A stretch of DNA of 64,000 bases, taken from NCBI GenBank assembly GCA_040389445.1, contig JAZJZX010000007.1, forward strand, positions 124,001-188,000, read 5' to 3'. Below are positions 23,670 through 31,532 of this stretch, piece after piece. This DNA is from UBA5189 sp040389445. Lineage in GTDB: Bacteria > Chloroflexota > Limnocylindria > Limnocylindrales > CSP1-4. Within the stretch, counting starts at the first letter, position 1; the number at the start of each line of letters is the position of its first letter. The notes beneath the pieces were generated by a model. The model saw only the letters and a program-made list of their open reading frames with translations, was not told the origin of the DNA and did not search any database. Position numbers and translations under genes: made by a program.

Positions 23670-24659
23670 TCAGCCCAGCTTGAGCTGCGGCAGGACTTCC
23701 TTGCCGAAGACCTCGATGAACTCGGCCTGGTTGCGGCCGACGTTGTGGAGGTGGACCTCGTCGAAGCCCATGTCCAGGTAGTGCTGGATGTGGGCAGCGT
23801 GGGCGGCGAGATCGGAGGTCATGAGCACCCGGTTCTTGAAGTTGTCCGGGCCGACCATCTTCGCCATCGCGGCGAAGTCCTCGGGGTTCTTGATGTCCTG
23901 CTTCGGGAAGGGCATGCCGCCGTTCGGCCATTCGAGGACCGCCTGGTCGATCGCCTCCTGATCCGTCCTGGCCCATGACACATGGATCTGAAGGAGCTTC
24001 GGCGAACGTGACGGGTCCTTGCCGGCCTCGCGGGCGCCCTCCTCGTACTTCGCCCAGAGCATCCCGATCTTCTCGTCCGCGGCGCCGACTGTGATGATTC
24101 CGTCGGCGAACTTGCCGGTCTTCTTGGCGTTGATCGGGCCGGCGGTCGCCACGTAGACCGGAACCGGCTGTTCGGGCCGCGTGTAGAGCTTGGCGCTCTC
24201 GAGGGTGAAGTACCCGCCCTTGTGCTTGACGACGGCCCCGGTGAACAGCTTGTTGATGATCTCGATGCTCTCGAACAGCATGGCGCTCCGGACGCCGATC
24301 TCCGGCCAGACGCCCCCGACGACGTGCTCGTTCAGGGCCTCGCCGGCGCCGAGCCCCAGGTAGAAGCGGCCGGGGAACATCGCCCCGAGCGTTGCCGCCG
24401 CATGGGCGATGACGGCGGGGTGGTAGCGGAACCCGGGGCAGGTCACCGCGGTCCCGAACGGGAGCGAGGTCCGAACGCCGAGCGCACCCATGAACGACCA
24501 GGCGAACGCACTCTGGCCCTGCTGGGGGGTCCATGGGTGGAAGTGCTCGCTGACCATGAACCCGGCCTCGAATCCCGCTGCCTCGGCCTGGGCGCACCAG
24601 TCGAGCAGGTCCGTGGGGTGGAACTGTTCGAGCATCGCCGCGTAGCCGATCTTCGCCAT
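23670..24659 (-). CDS. F420-dependent LLM oxidoreductase (Fgd-like subgroup)
   Basis: A 329-residue TIM-barrel oxidoreductase related to F420-dependent glucose-6-phosphate dehydrogenase. MAKIGYAAMLEQFHPTDLLD, AGFMVSEHFHPWTPQQGQSA (family active-site region with SEHFHPW), PGRFYLGLGAGEALNEHVVG, PVPVYVATAGPINAKKTGKF and the C-terminal FGKEVLPQLK are characteristic. GAGGAG precedes ATG 24659. The length matches the family. If it is an F420 enzyme the organism makes F420; the sugar-phosphate substrate is not assured, since many members act on other alcohols. Confidence 0.88.
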   Translation of the reverse strand: MAKIGYAAMLEQFHPTDLLDWCAQAEAAGFEAGFMVSEHFHPWTPQQGQSAFAWSFMGALGVRTSLPFGTAVTCPGFRYHPAVIAHAAATLGAMFPGRFYLGLGAGEALNEHVVGGVWPEIGVRSAMLFESIEIINKLFTGAVVKHKGGYFTLESAKLYTRPEQPVPVYVATAGPINAKKTGKFADGIITVGAADEKIGMLWAKYEEGAREAGKDPSRSPKLLQIHVSWARTDQEAIDQAVLEWPNGGMPFPKQDIKNPEDFAAMAKMVGPDNFKNRVLMTSDLAAHAAHIQHYLDMGFDEVHLHNVGRNQAEFIEVFGKEVLPQLKLG

Positions 24660-24792
24660 GGTCGCTGTCTCCTCGTCGGGCGGGCCCGGGTCGCGATGGT
24701 TGCCGCGTTGTGGCCGAAGCGGCCCACGCCGCTGCCGCCGTCCATGGTACGAGTCGGCCGCGGTTGCGCCTTCGTGCCACCATGGCGGTCGC

Positions 24793-26241
24793 ATGGACAT
24801 CGAGATCTTCACGACGCCGGGCCTCGGCGACACCTCGTACCTGATCGCCAGCGACGGCGAGGCCGCGCTCGTGGACCCGCAACGGGACGCGTGGCGGTTT
24901 CTTGCGGTTGCCGAGGAGCGGGGCTGGCGGGTGACCCACGTCCTCGAGACGCACGTCCACAACGACTACCTGTCGGGCGCGCTGGAGACCCGGGCCGCGA
25001 CCGGCGCGATCATCGTGGCACCGGCACGCGGCGGCTACGCGTTCCCGCATCGCGGGGCGGACGAGGGCACGGAGGTCAGTCTCGGCGCGTTGCGCCTGAC
25101 CGCGATGGCCACGCCCGGGCACACGCCGGAGCACATCGCGTGGGCGATCCACGATGGCGGGTTTGCGCACGACACCGGCGGAGCGGGTGACATGGCCCCG
25201 GCCGGCATCTTCACCGGCGGCTCGCTGCTCGTCGGCACAGCCGGTCGCACCGATCTGCTCGGTCCGGACCGGACGGCCGAGCTGACCGTCCAGCAGGCCG
25301 CGACCCTGCGACGACTCGGCGCGCTGCCGGCCGGCGTCCGGGTCCTCCCGACGCATGGAGCCGGGAGCTTCTGCAGCGTTGGTCCCGCCGCGGCATCGAT
25401 CGCTTCGACGGTCGGCCGGGAACGCGACACCAACCCCGTGCTGGGCGCCCTTGGCGGCGCGGATTTTGCCGGCGCACTGCTCGGTGGTCTCGGCCGTTAC
25501 CCCACGTACTACGCTCACATGGCGCCGATCAATCGTGCCGGACCTCTCGTACTGGGCGGCGCACCCACCGTTCCGGCCCTCGATCCGGACGCGCTGGCCC
25601 TGGCCGTGAGCGGCGGCTCCTGGATCGTGGATGGCCGGCCCCGAACCGCGTTTGCCGCGGGCCATCTGCCGGGCGCGCTGAACGTGGAGCTCGATGACTC
25701 GTTCGCGGCCTATGTCGGCTGGCTGATCCCGTTCGAGGCACCGATCGTCCTGGTGATGCCGGAGCCGATCCGGGATTCGACGGCAGTGGCCGCGATGCAG
25801 CTCCTGCGCATCGGCTACGAACGCCTGATCGGCGTCCTCGATGGCGGCAGCACGGCCTGGGCAGAGGCGGGTCGGCAGCTTCGCAGGTACGAAACCACGA
25901 CGATCGAAAACGTGTACGACGAGACGCGCCGAGGCGTGCCCGCGGCACTGCTGGATGTACGTCAGCCGGTCGAGTGGCGCGATGACGGCATCATTCCCGG
26001 CGCTCGCACGATCTTCGTCGCGGATCTTCCCGGCCGGCTCGGCGAATTGCCGAGGGACCGGGAGATCACGGTGATGTGCAAGTCCGGCAGTCGTGCGGCG
26101 ATGGCCGCCAGCATCCTCGATGCGGCCGGCATCCCCGTCCGATTGGTCGCCGGCAGCGGCGCACCCGGCTGGACCGGCCGGTTCGCCGCGCTGCCCGTTT
26201 CACCGACCATCTCGCCGCCGACGTCGGCTCGCAGCGGCTGA
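24793..26241 (+). CDS. metallo-beta-lactamase/rhodanese fusion hydrolase
   Basis: A 482-residue protein of the persulfide-dioxygenase/CstB-like type. N-terminal MBL domain: VTHVLETHVHNDYLSGALET (HxHxDY variant), TAMATPGHTPEHIAWAIHDG, and LPTHGAGSFC. Two rhodanese-like domains follow: the first (about 285-365) lacks a cysteine, the second (about 370-465) has ITVMCKSGSRAAMAASILD with the sulfur-carrying Cys. It likely oxidises glutathione- or protein-bound persulfides or transfers sulfane sulfur, in the cytoplasm. It is divergent from the F420-type enzyme, 133 bp apart. Confidence 0.9.
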   Translation: MDIEIFTTPGLGDTSYLIASDGEAALVDPQRDAWRFLAVAEERGWRVTHVLETHVHNDYLSGALETRAATGAIIVAPARGGYAFPHRGADEGTEVSLGALRLTAMATPGHTPEHIAWAIHDGGFAHDTGGAGDMAPAGIFTGGSLLVGTAGRTDLLGPDRTAELTVQQAATLRRLGALPAGVRVLPTHGAGSFCSVGPAAASIASTVGRERDTNPVLGALGGADFAGALLGGLGRYPTYYAHMAPINRAGPLVLGGAPTVPALDPDALALAVSGGSWIVDGRPRTAFAAGHLPGALNVELDDSFAAYVGWLIPFEAPIVLVMPEPIRDSTAVAAMQLLRIGYERLIGVLDGGSTAWAEAGRQLRRYETTTIENVYDETRRGVPAALLDVRQPVEWRDDGIIPGARTIFVADLPGRLGELPRDREITVMCKSGSRAAMAASILDAAGIPVRLVAGSGAPGWTGRFAALPVSPTISPPTSARSG

Positions 26242-26250
26242 TCGAACCCG

Positions 26251-26967
26251 ATGACGCTCCAGCCGTTCCAGTTTCCCGCCCCGGGAACCCGTCCGCCAAG
26301 GACGATGCCACCCGCCCTGCGCGATCCGCTGCGGGCCGCGATCCTTGCCGGCGCTGCCCTGATGATCCTCGGCACGCTGCTGCCGTGGATCCGCGCCTGG
26401 AAGCCGGGAACGGGCTGGTTCGACGTCAGCGGGTTCCAGCAGGCAGGCGACGGAGGGATCGTGCTCGAGCTGGCGATCCTCGCGGGCGCGCTGGTCTGGA
26501 GCAACCGGGCGTGGCGCAGCCGGATGGCCCTGATCATCATGGCGCCGGCGCTGCTCGGCATCAGTTCCCTGGCCGTGATGCGGGCGTCGTATGAGACGAG
26601 CACGACGTTCCTGCGGCTGCTCACCAACGCGGGCGGGTACGGGAGCTTCCAGCTCGGGTTCTGGCTGACCATCGCCGGCGCAGCGGTCACGGTGGTCGCG
26701 GGAGGAGTGGCCATCTGGCATGCTCGCCACCGCCTCGCGATCAGCCCGCGAGGCACGGGCAGGGTGGTTGCGGGGGCGCTCGGCGCCATGGTGGGCGGGG
26801 TCGGCGGGTTCATCACCGGCTCGCAGGTCGCCGACCTGCTCACCCGGGCCAGCGCGGTCGGTGCGTCGGCGATCCTGATCGCACTCGCGTTCACGCTGGC
26901 ATTCGTCGGAGCGTGGCTCGGGGCCGTCATCGCCACCGGCGCGGTCCGGGCGCTCCAGCGCCCGTGA
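26251..26967 (+). CDS. multi-pass membrane protein of unknown function
   Basis: A 238-residue integral membrane protein with about five helices: LRAAILAGAALMILGTLLPW, IVLELAILAGALVW, MALIIMAPALLGISSLAVM, LGFWLTIAGAAVTVVAGGVA, and two C-terminal Ala/Gly-rich helices (VVAGALGAMVGGVGGFITG; ASAILIALAFTLAFVGAWLG). It starts 9 bp after the MBL/rhodanese gene and its stop overlaps the next start (GTGA), so it belongs to that operon. No family recognised. Confidence 0.75.
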   Translation: MTLQPFQFPAPGTRPPRTMPPALRDPLRAAILAGAALMILGTLLPWIRAWKPGTGWFDVSGFQQAGDGGIVLELAILAGALVWSNRAWRSRMALIIMAPALLGISSLAVMRASYETSTTFLRLLTNAGGYGSFQLGFWLTIAGAAVTVVAGGVAIWHARHRLAISPRGTGRVVAGALGAMVGGVGGFITGSQVADLLTRASAVGASAILIALAFTLAFVGAWLGAVIATGAVRALQRP

Positions 26968-27722
26968 GCAGCGCGCACGCCGGCACGCCAACCCGGCGCC
27001 GACTCGCCCAGCGGTTCACCGCCGGGCCGGCCTATCCATCGAGCGAGAGCGATCGACGGACCGTGCGCCTGCTCGGCCTGGACCTCCCTCTTCGAGCGAC
27101 CACCGCGATCGTCGTGATGACCCTGGTCGTCCTGTTCGACTTCACCCGGACGGCGATCCCCGCAGAGGTCCAGGCGCTCGGGCGGGCCGCGGCGGCCATT
27201 CGCTATCAGGCGCTCGAACGCGTGATCCTGTTCGGCCTCGTGCCGGGCCTCGTGGTGCTGCTGGCGTTCCGCGATCGGCTCCGCAACTACGGGCTGGGGC
27301 TCGGCGACTGGCGCTGGGGACTTGGCCTGGCGGCCGTGGGCGGCGTCTTCATGACGCCGATCGTGCTCGCGGTGGGCTCGAATGCCCAGTTCAGCAGCTA
27401 CTACGGAGTATCCGCCGCGCCGGTCGGCGATCTGCTCCTGACCCACCTCCTCGACCTCGTCCCGTCCGAGTTCGTGATCCGTGGCTTCCTCATGTTCACG
27501 CTGATCCGCGCGATCGGACCGCTCGGTGTCGTGGTTGCCCAGCTGCCGTTCGTCTTCGTCCACCTCGGCAAGCCCGAGATCGAACTCTTTTCGACCCTGC
27601 TGGGCGGGATGGTCTTCGGCTGGCTGAATTGGCGAACGCGCTCGATCTGGTGGAGCGCCCTCGGCCACGTCTACATCCTGACGCTCATCACCGCGGTGGC
27701 AGGAGCCGCCCGGGTGGGCTGA
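26964..27722 (+). CDS. CPBP-family intramembrane protein (Abi/CAAX protease-like)
   Basis: A 252-residue membrane protein of the CPBP/Rce1-like family with about six helices. Motif 1 reads PSEFVIRGFLMFTLIR, so only the second Glu of the usual EExxxR is present (first is Ser). Motif 2 is FVFVHLGKPEIELFSTLLGG (FxxxH), and the C-terminal WWSALGHVYILTL fits motif 3. Loss of the first Glu may mean altered or no proteolysis. GTG 26964 overlaps the upstream stop, supporting this start over earlier ones. Confidence 0.85.
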   Translation: MSSAHAGTPTRRRLAQRFTAGPAYPSSESDRRTVRLLGLDLPLRATTAIVVMTLVVLFDFTRTAIPAEVQALGRAAAAIRYQALERVILFGLVPGLVVLLAFRDRLRNYGLGLGDWRWGLGLAAVGGVFMTPIVLAVGSNAQFSSYYGVSAAPVGDLLLTHLLDLVPSEFVIRGFLMFTLIRAIGPLGVVVAQLPFVFVHLGKPEIELFSTLLGGMVFGWLNWRTRSIWWSALGHVYILTLITAVAGAARVG

Positions 27723-27728
27723 GCTGGC

Positions 27729-28139
27729 CTACGCGGCCGCGAGGACCTCGACCGATATCGGAACGGCGGGCCAGCCGCGATCAGTCGTGATGATGCGCTC
27801 GGCCCCGTGTACGAGTGCCGTCGCGACCACCAGCGCGTCGGGCAGGCGCAAAACCGGGCCGTGAATCGCACGCAGCGAGGCCGCCCGTGCTGCGATCGAC
27901 CGGTCTGCAGGCTCGACGCGCACCGGGAGCGCGTCGATCAACGCGTCGACCACGGCCACCGCTCCGGCGCCGCGCCGACTCGGCGCAACGAGACACTCGG
28001 CATAAGCGGAAGCCGGAAGCATCAGGACGTCACCCTGCTCCTGCGCTTCGCGAACGGACGCGAGGGCGGCCGCGTGGTGAACGTCGGAGGCGTCGAGGAG
28101 AGCGATCACGACCCCGGCATCGAGGACGGTCAGTCCCAC
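27729..28139 (-). CDS. PIN-domain toxin (VapC-like RNase)
   Basis: A 136-residue PIN-domain RNase: LTVLDAGVVIALLDASDVHH (Asp), LPASAYAECLVAP (Glu), LRLPDALVVATAL (Asp) and ERIITTDRGWPAV (Asp). The GTG start at 28139 overlaps the antitoxin gene by 10 bp. It is convergent with the CPBP gene, 6 bp apart. Confidence 0.9.
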   Translation of the reverse strand: MGLTVLDAGVVIALLDASDVHHAAALASVREAQEQGDVLMLPASAYAECLVAPSRRGAGAVAVVDALIDALPVRVEPADRSIAARAASLRAIHGPVLRLPDALVVATALVHGAERIITTDRGWPAVPISVEVLAAA

Positions 28140-28378
28140 TCCCGCCGGAGCTCCTCGAGTTCACCAGCGCCATAGACGCCGGTCAGGGCGCCCGCATACT
28201 CCGTCACCGGGTCGACGTTGCGCACGAGGAGCACCTCACCCGGACCCCGAACTTCGGCGTGCAGGATGTCCCCCGTCCGGATGCCGGCACGCTCAAGTGC
28301 ATCGATCGGGAGCGTGACCTGGTGCTTCGCGCTGACGCGTGTGTAGCCTCGTCGTCGGTTCTTTACTCGTCCCGTCAT
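28130..28378 (-). CDS. AbrB/MazE-type (SpoVT domain) antitoxin
   Basis: An 82-residue swapped-hairpin DNA-binding protein. YTRVSAKHQVTLPIDALERA is the AbrB core and GIRTGDILHAEVRGPGEVLL the second half of the hairpin; YGAGELEELRREWD is the toxin-binding tail. An AbrB-type antitoxin with a PIN toxin is a standard VapBC combination. TAACCT lies 6 nt before ATG 28378. Confidence 0.9.
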   Translation of the reverse strand: MTGRVKNRRRGYTRVSAKHQVTLPIDALERAGIRTGDILHAEVRGPGEVLLVRNVDPVTEYAGALTGVYGAGELEELRREWD

Positions 28379-28384
28379 GAGTCA

Positions 28385-28390
28385 AGGTTA
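28385..28390 (-). promoter_or_regulatory. -10 box of AbrB/PIN pair
   Basis: TAACCT on the reverse strand, 6 nt before the antitoxin ATG, no ribosome site; leaderless type. Confidence 0.45.
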
Positions 28391-28653
28391 GCCCGACTTC
28401 ATGGTCCGTGGCAAGCACCCCGAGCCAATTGCGGCCCATTGGCTCCCTGGAGAGCCGCCTGCAGCCATTGGGCGGGCGTGCCGTTGAGATCCATCGCAGG
28501 ACACGCTCAGCCCGGCCCCAACACGCCCCCGCTCACCGCCGGGTATCCTTCACGACGGCCCCGAACGAGCCCCTCGACGCAAGCAGGGACAGGCGGCGCG
28601 GCGGCGCGGCGGCCATCACACCCGACCCATTGCCCAGACATCAGGTGGTGCTC

Positions 28654-29805
28654 ATGAAGATCGGAGTCGCCAGAGAGACCGCGCCCGGAGAACGGCGCGT
28701 GGCCCTGGTACCCGAAGCCCTCGCCAAGCTCACGGCCGCCGGGCTCGAAATCCTCGTCGAGGAAGGGGCCGGACTCGGCGCCCTGATCCCCGACTCGGCC
28801 TATGTCGATGCCGGCGCGACGATCGTCAAGACGGACGCGCTGTATGCCCAGTCGGACGCGATCCTGCGGGTCCAGAAGCCGAGCGAGGCCGAGGCCAAGC
28901 GCCTGCGTTCCGGCCAGGCCGTGATCGGGCTGCTCGGGCCGCTCCTCGACCCGAAGCTCATGGAGACGCTTGCGAAGGCGGGCGTCAGCGCCATCAGCCT
29001 CGATGCGATCCCGCGGACCCTGTCCCGTGCCCAGACCATGGACGCCCTGTCATCCCAGGCCAACGTCGGCGGCTACAAGGCGGTCCTCATCGCGGCGAAC
29101 GCGTTCGGCCGCTACTTCCCGCTCCTGACCACTGCGGCGGGCACGGCCAAGCCCGCGAACGTCCTGATCCTCGGGATCGGTGTCGCCGGGCTCCAGGCCA
29201 TCGGCACCGCCCGGCGCCTCGGCGCCGTGGTCTCGGCCTACGACGTCCGGCCCGAGACCCGCGAGCAGGCCGAGTCCCTCGGCGCGAAGTTCGTGACCCT
29301 CAAGACGCAGATCGATGCGACCGGCGCGGGCGGCTACGCCCGCGAGCTGACCGCCGAGGAGCGAGCCGCCCAGCAGGCCGAGCTCAACGAGGTCATCGGC
29401 AACATGGACGTGGTCATCACCACGGCCCAGGTCCCGGGCCGCAAGCCCCCCGTCCTCGTGACCGCGGCAGCGGTCACGCTGATGAAGCCCGGCTCGGTGA
29501 TCGTGGACATGGCCGCGACCGCGCTCGGCGGCAACTGCGAGCTCTCGAAGGCCGGCGCGGAGGTCGTCACCGACAACCTCGTCACGATCATCGCCCCGGA
29601 CAACCTGCCGGCGACGATGCCCATCGGGTCATCCGCGTTCTACGCCCGCAACCTCTCGGCGCTGCTCCTGCAGCTCGTCAAGGACGGCGCGCTGAACCTG
29701 GATCCGGCCGACGAGATCGCCGGTCCCGTCACCATCACCCACGGCGGCGAGATCCGCTCCGAAGCCGTGAAGAAGCTGCTCCAGCCGGCCGGAGGTGCCG
29801 CATGA
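28654..29805 (+). CDS. pntAA: NAD(P) transhydrogenase subunit alpha part 1
   Basis: A 383-residue NAD(H)-binding domain I of the proton-translocating transhydrogenase. MKIGVARETAPGERRVALVP, DAIPRTLSRAQTMDALSSQA (NAD-binding RQD-like loop region), VLILGIGVAGLQAIGTARRL (Rossmann GxGxxG), VSAYDVRPETREQAESLGAK, and IIAPDNLPATMPIGSSAFYA are diagnostic. It is first of the pntAA-pntAB-pntB operon, balancing NADH and NADPH with the proton gradient. The 4-bp ATGA overlap with pntAB couples translation. The 275 bp upstream hold the promoter but no clear motif. Confidence 0.97.
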   Translation: MKIGVARETAPGERRVALVPEALAKLTAAGLEILVEEGAGLGALIPDSAYVDAGATIVKTDALYAQSDAILRVQKPSEAEAKRLRSGQAVIGLLGPLLDPKLMETLAKAGVSAISLDAIPRTLSRAQTMDALSSQANVGGYKAVLIAANAFGRYFPLLTTAAGTAKPANVLILGIGVAGLQAIGTARRLGAVVSAYDVRPETREQAESLGAKFVTLKTQIDATGAGGYARELTAEERAAQQAELNEVIGNMDVVITTAQVPGRKPPVLVTAAAVTLMKPGSVIVDMAATALGGNCELSKAGAEVVTDNLVTIIAPDNLPATMPIGSSAFYARNLSALLLQLVKDGALNLDPADEIAGPVTITHGGEIRSEAVKKLLQPAGGAA

Positions 29806-30119
29806 CCCCTGAACTCCTGGGCGCGCTGACGGTCTTCGTGCTCGCCATCCTGTCGGGTTTCGCGGTGATCAGCAAGGTCCCCGCGACCCTCCACACGCCG
29901 CTGATGTCCGGCGCGAACTCGATCCACGGCATCGTGCTCGTGGGCTCGATGCTGATCGCCGCCTCGGCAACCGACCTCCTGAGCCAGATCCTCAGCCTCC
30001 TGGCGGTCGCGTTCGCGACGATGAACGTCGTGGGCGGCTACGTGGTCACGGACCGGATGCTCCAGATGTTCCGGAAGAAGCCGACGGCGCCGAAGCCGGC
30101 CGAGAAGGTCGAGGCCTGA
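29802..30119 (+). CDS. pntAB: NAD(P) transhydrogenase subunit alpha part 2
   Basis: A 105-residue membrane subunit with three helices: LLGALTVFVLAILSGFAVIS, ANSIHGIVLVGSMLIAASA and LLAVAFATMNVVGGYVVTDR. These build part of the proton channel. Its basic, Pro/Lys-rich C-terminus is normal for the split-subunit form. It begins inside the pntAA stop codon and ends two bases before pntB. Confidence 0.96.
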   Translation: MTPELLGALTVFVLAILSGFAVISKVPATLHTPLMSGANSIHGIVLVGSMLIAASATDLLSQILSLLAVAFATMNVVGGYVVTDRMLQMFRKKPTAPKPAEKVEA

Positions 30120-30121
30120 GC

Positions 30122-31531
30122 GTGGACGGAATCGAAGTCCTCGTCCGGATCGCCTGGCTCATCGGAGCCGCGTCCTTCGTCATCGGCCTGATGCGAATGA
30201 ACTCGCCCGCCACGGCCCGCAACGGCAACCTGCTCTCGGCGGGCGGCATGGCCATCGCCATCGGCGGCACCGCTTTGCTCCTCGCGGTCAACGGCAATGT
30301 GTCCGCGAGCGGCTGGATCATCATCGCGGTCGGCATCGCCATCGGCGGCGGGCTCGGCCTGTACACCGCGCGGACCGTGAAGATGACCGCGATGCCCCAG
30401 CTGGTGTCGCTGTTCAACGCGGTCGGCGGCGGCGCCGCGGCCCTCATCGCCATCGACGACTACCTGCGGCTGGCCGGAGAGGGCGGCTCCATCGCCCTCC
30501 AGATCAGCATCCCGACCGTCCTCGACATCCTCATCGGGTCGATCACGTTCACCGGCTCGCTGATCGCGTCCGGCAAGCTGATGGGCATCATCAGCGGCAA
30601 GCCGATCATCCTGCCCGGGGGCCGCCTCATCACGCTGGCCATCGTCCTGGTGGCGGCGGCGGGCTCCATCTACCTGTGGACCGGCGTCGTCAGCGTCCCG
30701 GTCATGTTCCTGATCCTCGCTGCGGCCCTGATCTTCGGCGTCACGATGGTCCTGCCGATCGGCGGCGCGGACATGCCCGTGGTCATCAGCCTGCTCAACA
30801 GCTTCACCGGTACGGCCGTGGCCATGGCCGGCTTCGTGATCGGCAACGACGTCCTGATCATCGCCGGTGCCCTCGTGGGTGCCTCGGGCGCGATCCTCAC
30901 CAAGCTCATGGCCGATGCCATGAACCGATCCGTGCTGAACATCATGCTCGGCGGCTTCGGTGGCGGCGAAGGGACTGCCGGCGCAGCGGTCGCGGGTGGG
31001 GGCTCCGTTCGCGAGCTCGGCCTCGACGACGCGGCCATCCAGCTCGCCTATGCCTCCTCCGTGATCATCGTCCCGGGCTACGGCCTGGCCGTGGCCCAGG
31101 CGCAGCACGCCTGCCGCGAGCTCGGCGAGCTGCTCGAGAGCCGCGGCGTGGACGTGAAGTACGCCATCCACCCGGTCGCCGGCCGGATGCCGGGCCACAT
31201 GAACGTCCTCCTCGCCGAGGCCAACGTCCCCTACCCCCAGCTCAAGGAGATGGAGGAGATCAACCCCGAGTTCGACCGGGCGGACGTAGCCCTCGTCGTC
31301 GGTGCCAACGATGTCACGAACCCGGCGGCCCGCAAGCCCGGCTCGCCGGTGTCCGGGATGCCGATCCTCGACGTCGATCACGCCAAGGCGATCATCGTCA
31401 TCAAGCGCTCGATGGGCCGCGGCTATGCCGGCATCGACAACGAGCTCTACGGCAACCCCAAGACGGGAATGCTGTTCGCCGACGCCAAGGCCGGCCTGGC
31501 CGACCTGGTGAACGCGGTGAAGGCGCTCTAG
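30122..31531 (+). CDS. pntB: NAD(P) transhydrogenase subunit beta
   Basis: A 469-residue subunit with about eight membrane helices followed by the NADP(H)-binding domain III. The latter is marked by VIIVPGYGLAVAQAQHACRE (GxGxxxA-type fingerprint), KYAIHPVAGRMPGHMNVLLA, and VALVVGANDVTNPAARKPGS. The GTG start two bases after pntAB fits the operon. All three subunits needed for a working transhydrogenase are present. Confidence 0.97.
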   Translation: MDGIEVLVRIAWLIGAASFVIGLMRMNSPATARNGNLLSAGGMAIAIGGTALLLAVNGNVSASGWIIIAVGIAIGGGLGLYTARTVKMTAMPQLVSLFNAVGGGAAALIAIDDYLRLAGEGGSIALQISIPTVLDILIGSITFTGSLIASGKLMGIISGKPIILPGGRLITLAIVLVAAAGSIYLWTGVVSVPVMFLILAAALIFGVTMVLPIGGADMPVVISLLNSFTGTAVAMAGFVIGNDVLIIAGALVGASGAILTKLMADAMNRSVLNIMLGGFGGGEGTAGAAVAGGGSVRELGLDDAAIQLAYASSVIIVPGYGLAVAQAQHACRELGELLESRGVDVKYAIHPVAGRMPGHMNVLLAEANVPYPQLKEMEEINPEFDRADVALVVGANDVTNPAARKPGSPVSGMPILDVDHAKAIIVIKRSMGRGYAGIDNELYGNPKTGMLFADAKAGLADLVNAVKAL

Positions 31532-31532
31532 C

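Noticed and set aside
26913..26963. Upstream start extending the CPBP gene by 17 codons
   Set aside because: It would overlap the preceding gene by 55 bp; GTG 26964 sits exactly on the previous stop codon as at other coupled junctions.
27729..28378. Defence island together with the other toxin-antitoxin pairs and the DNA methyltransferase
   Set aside because: The modules are scattered and separated by housekeeping genes; no nuclease, helicase or other defence core gene is present.
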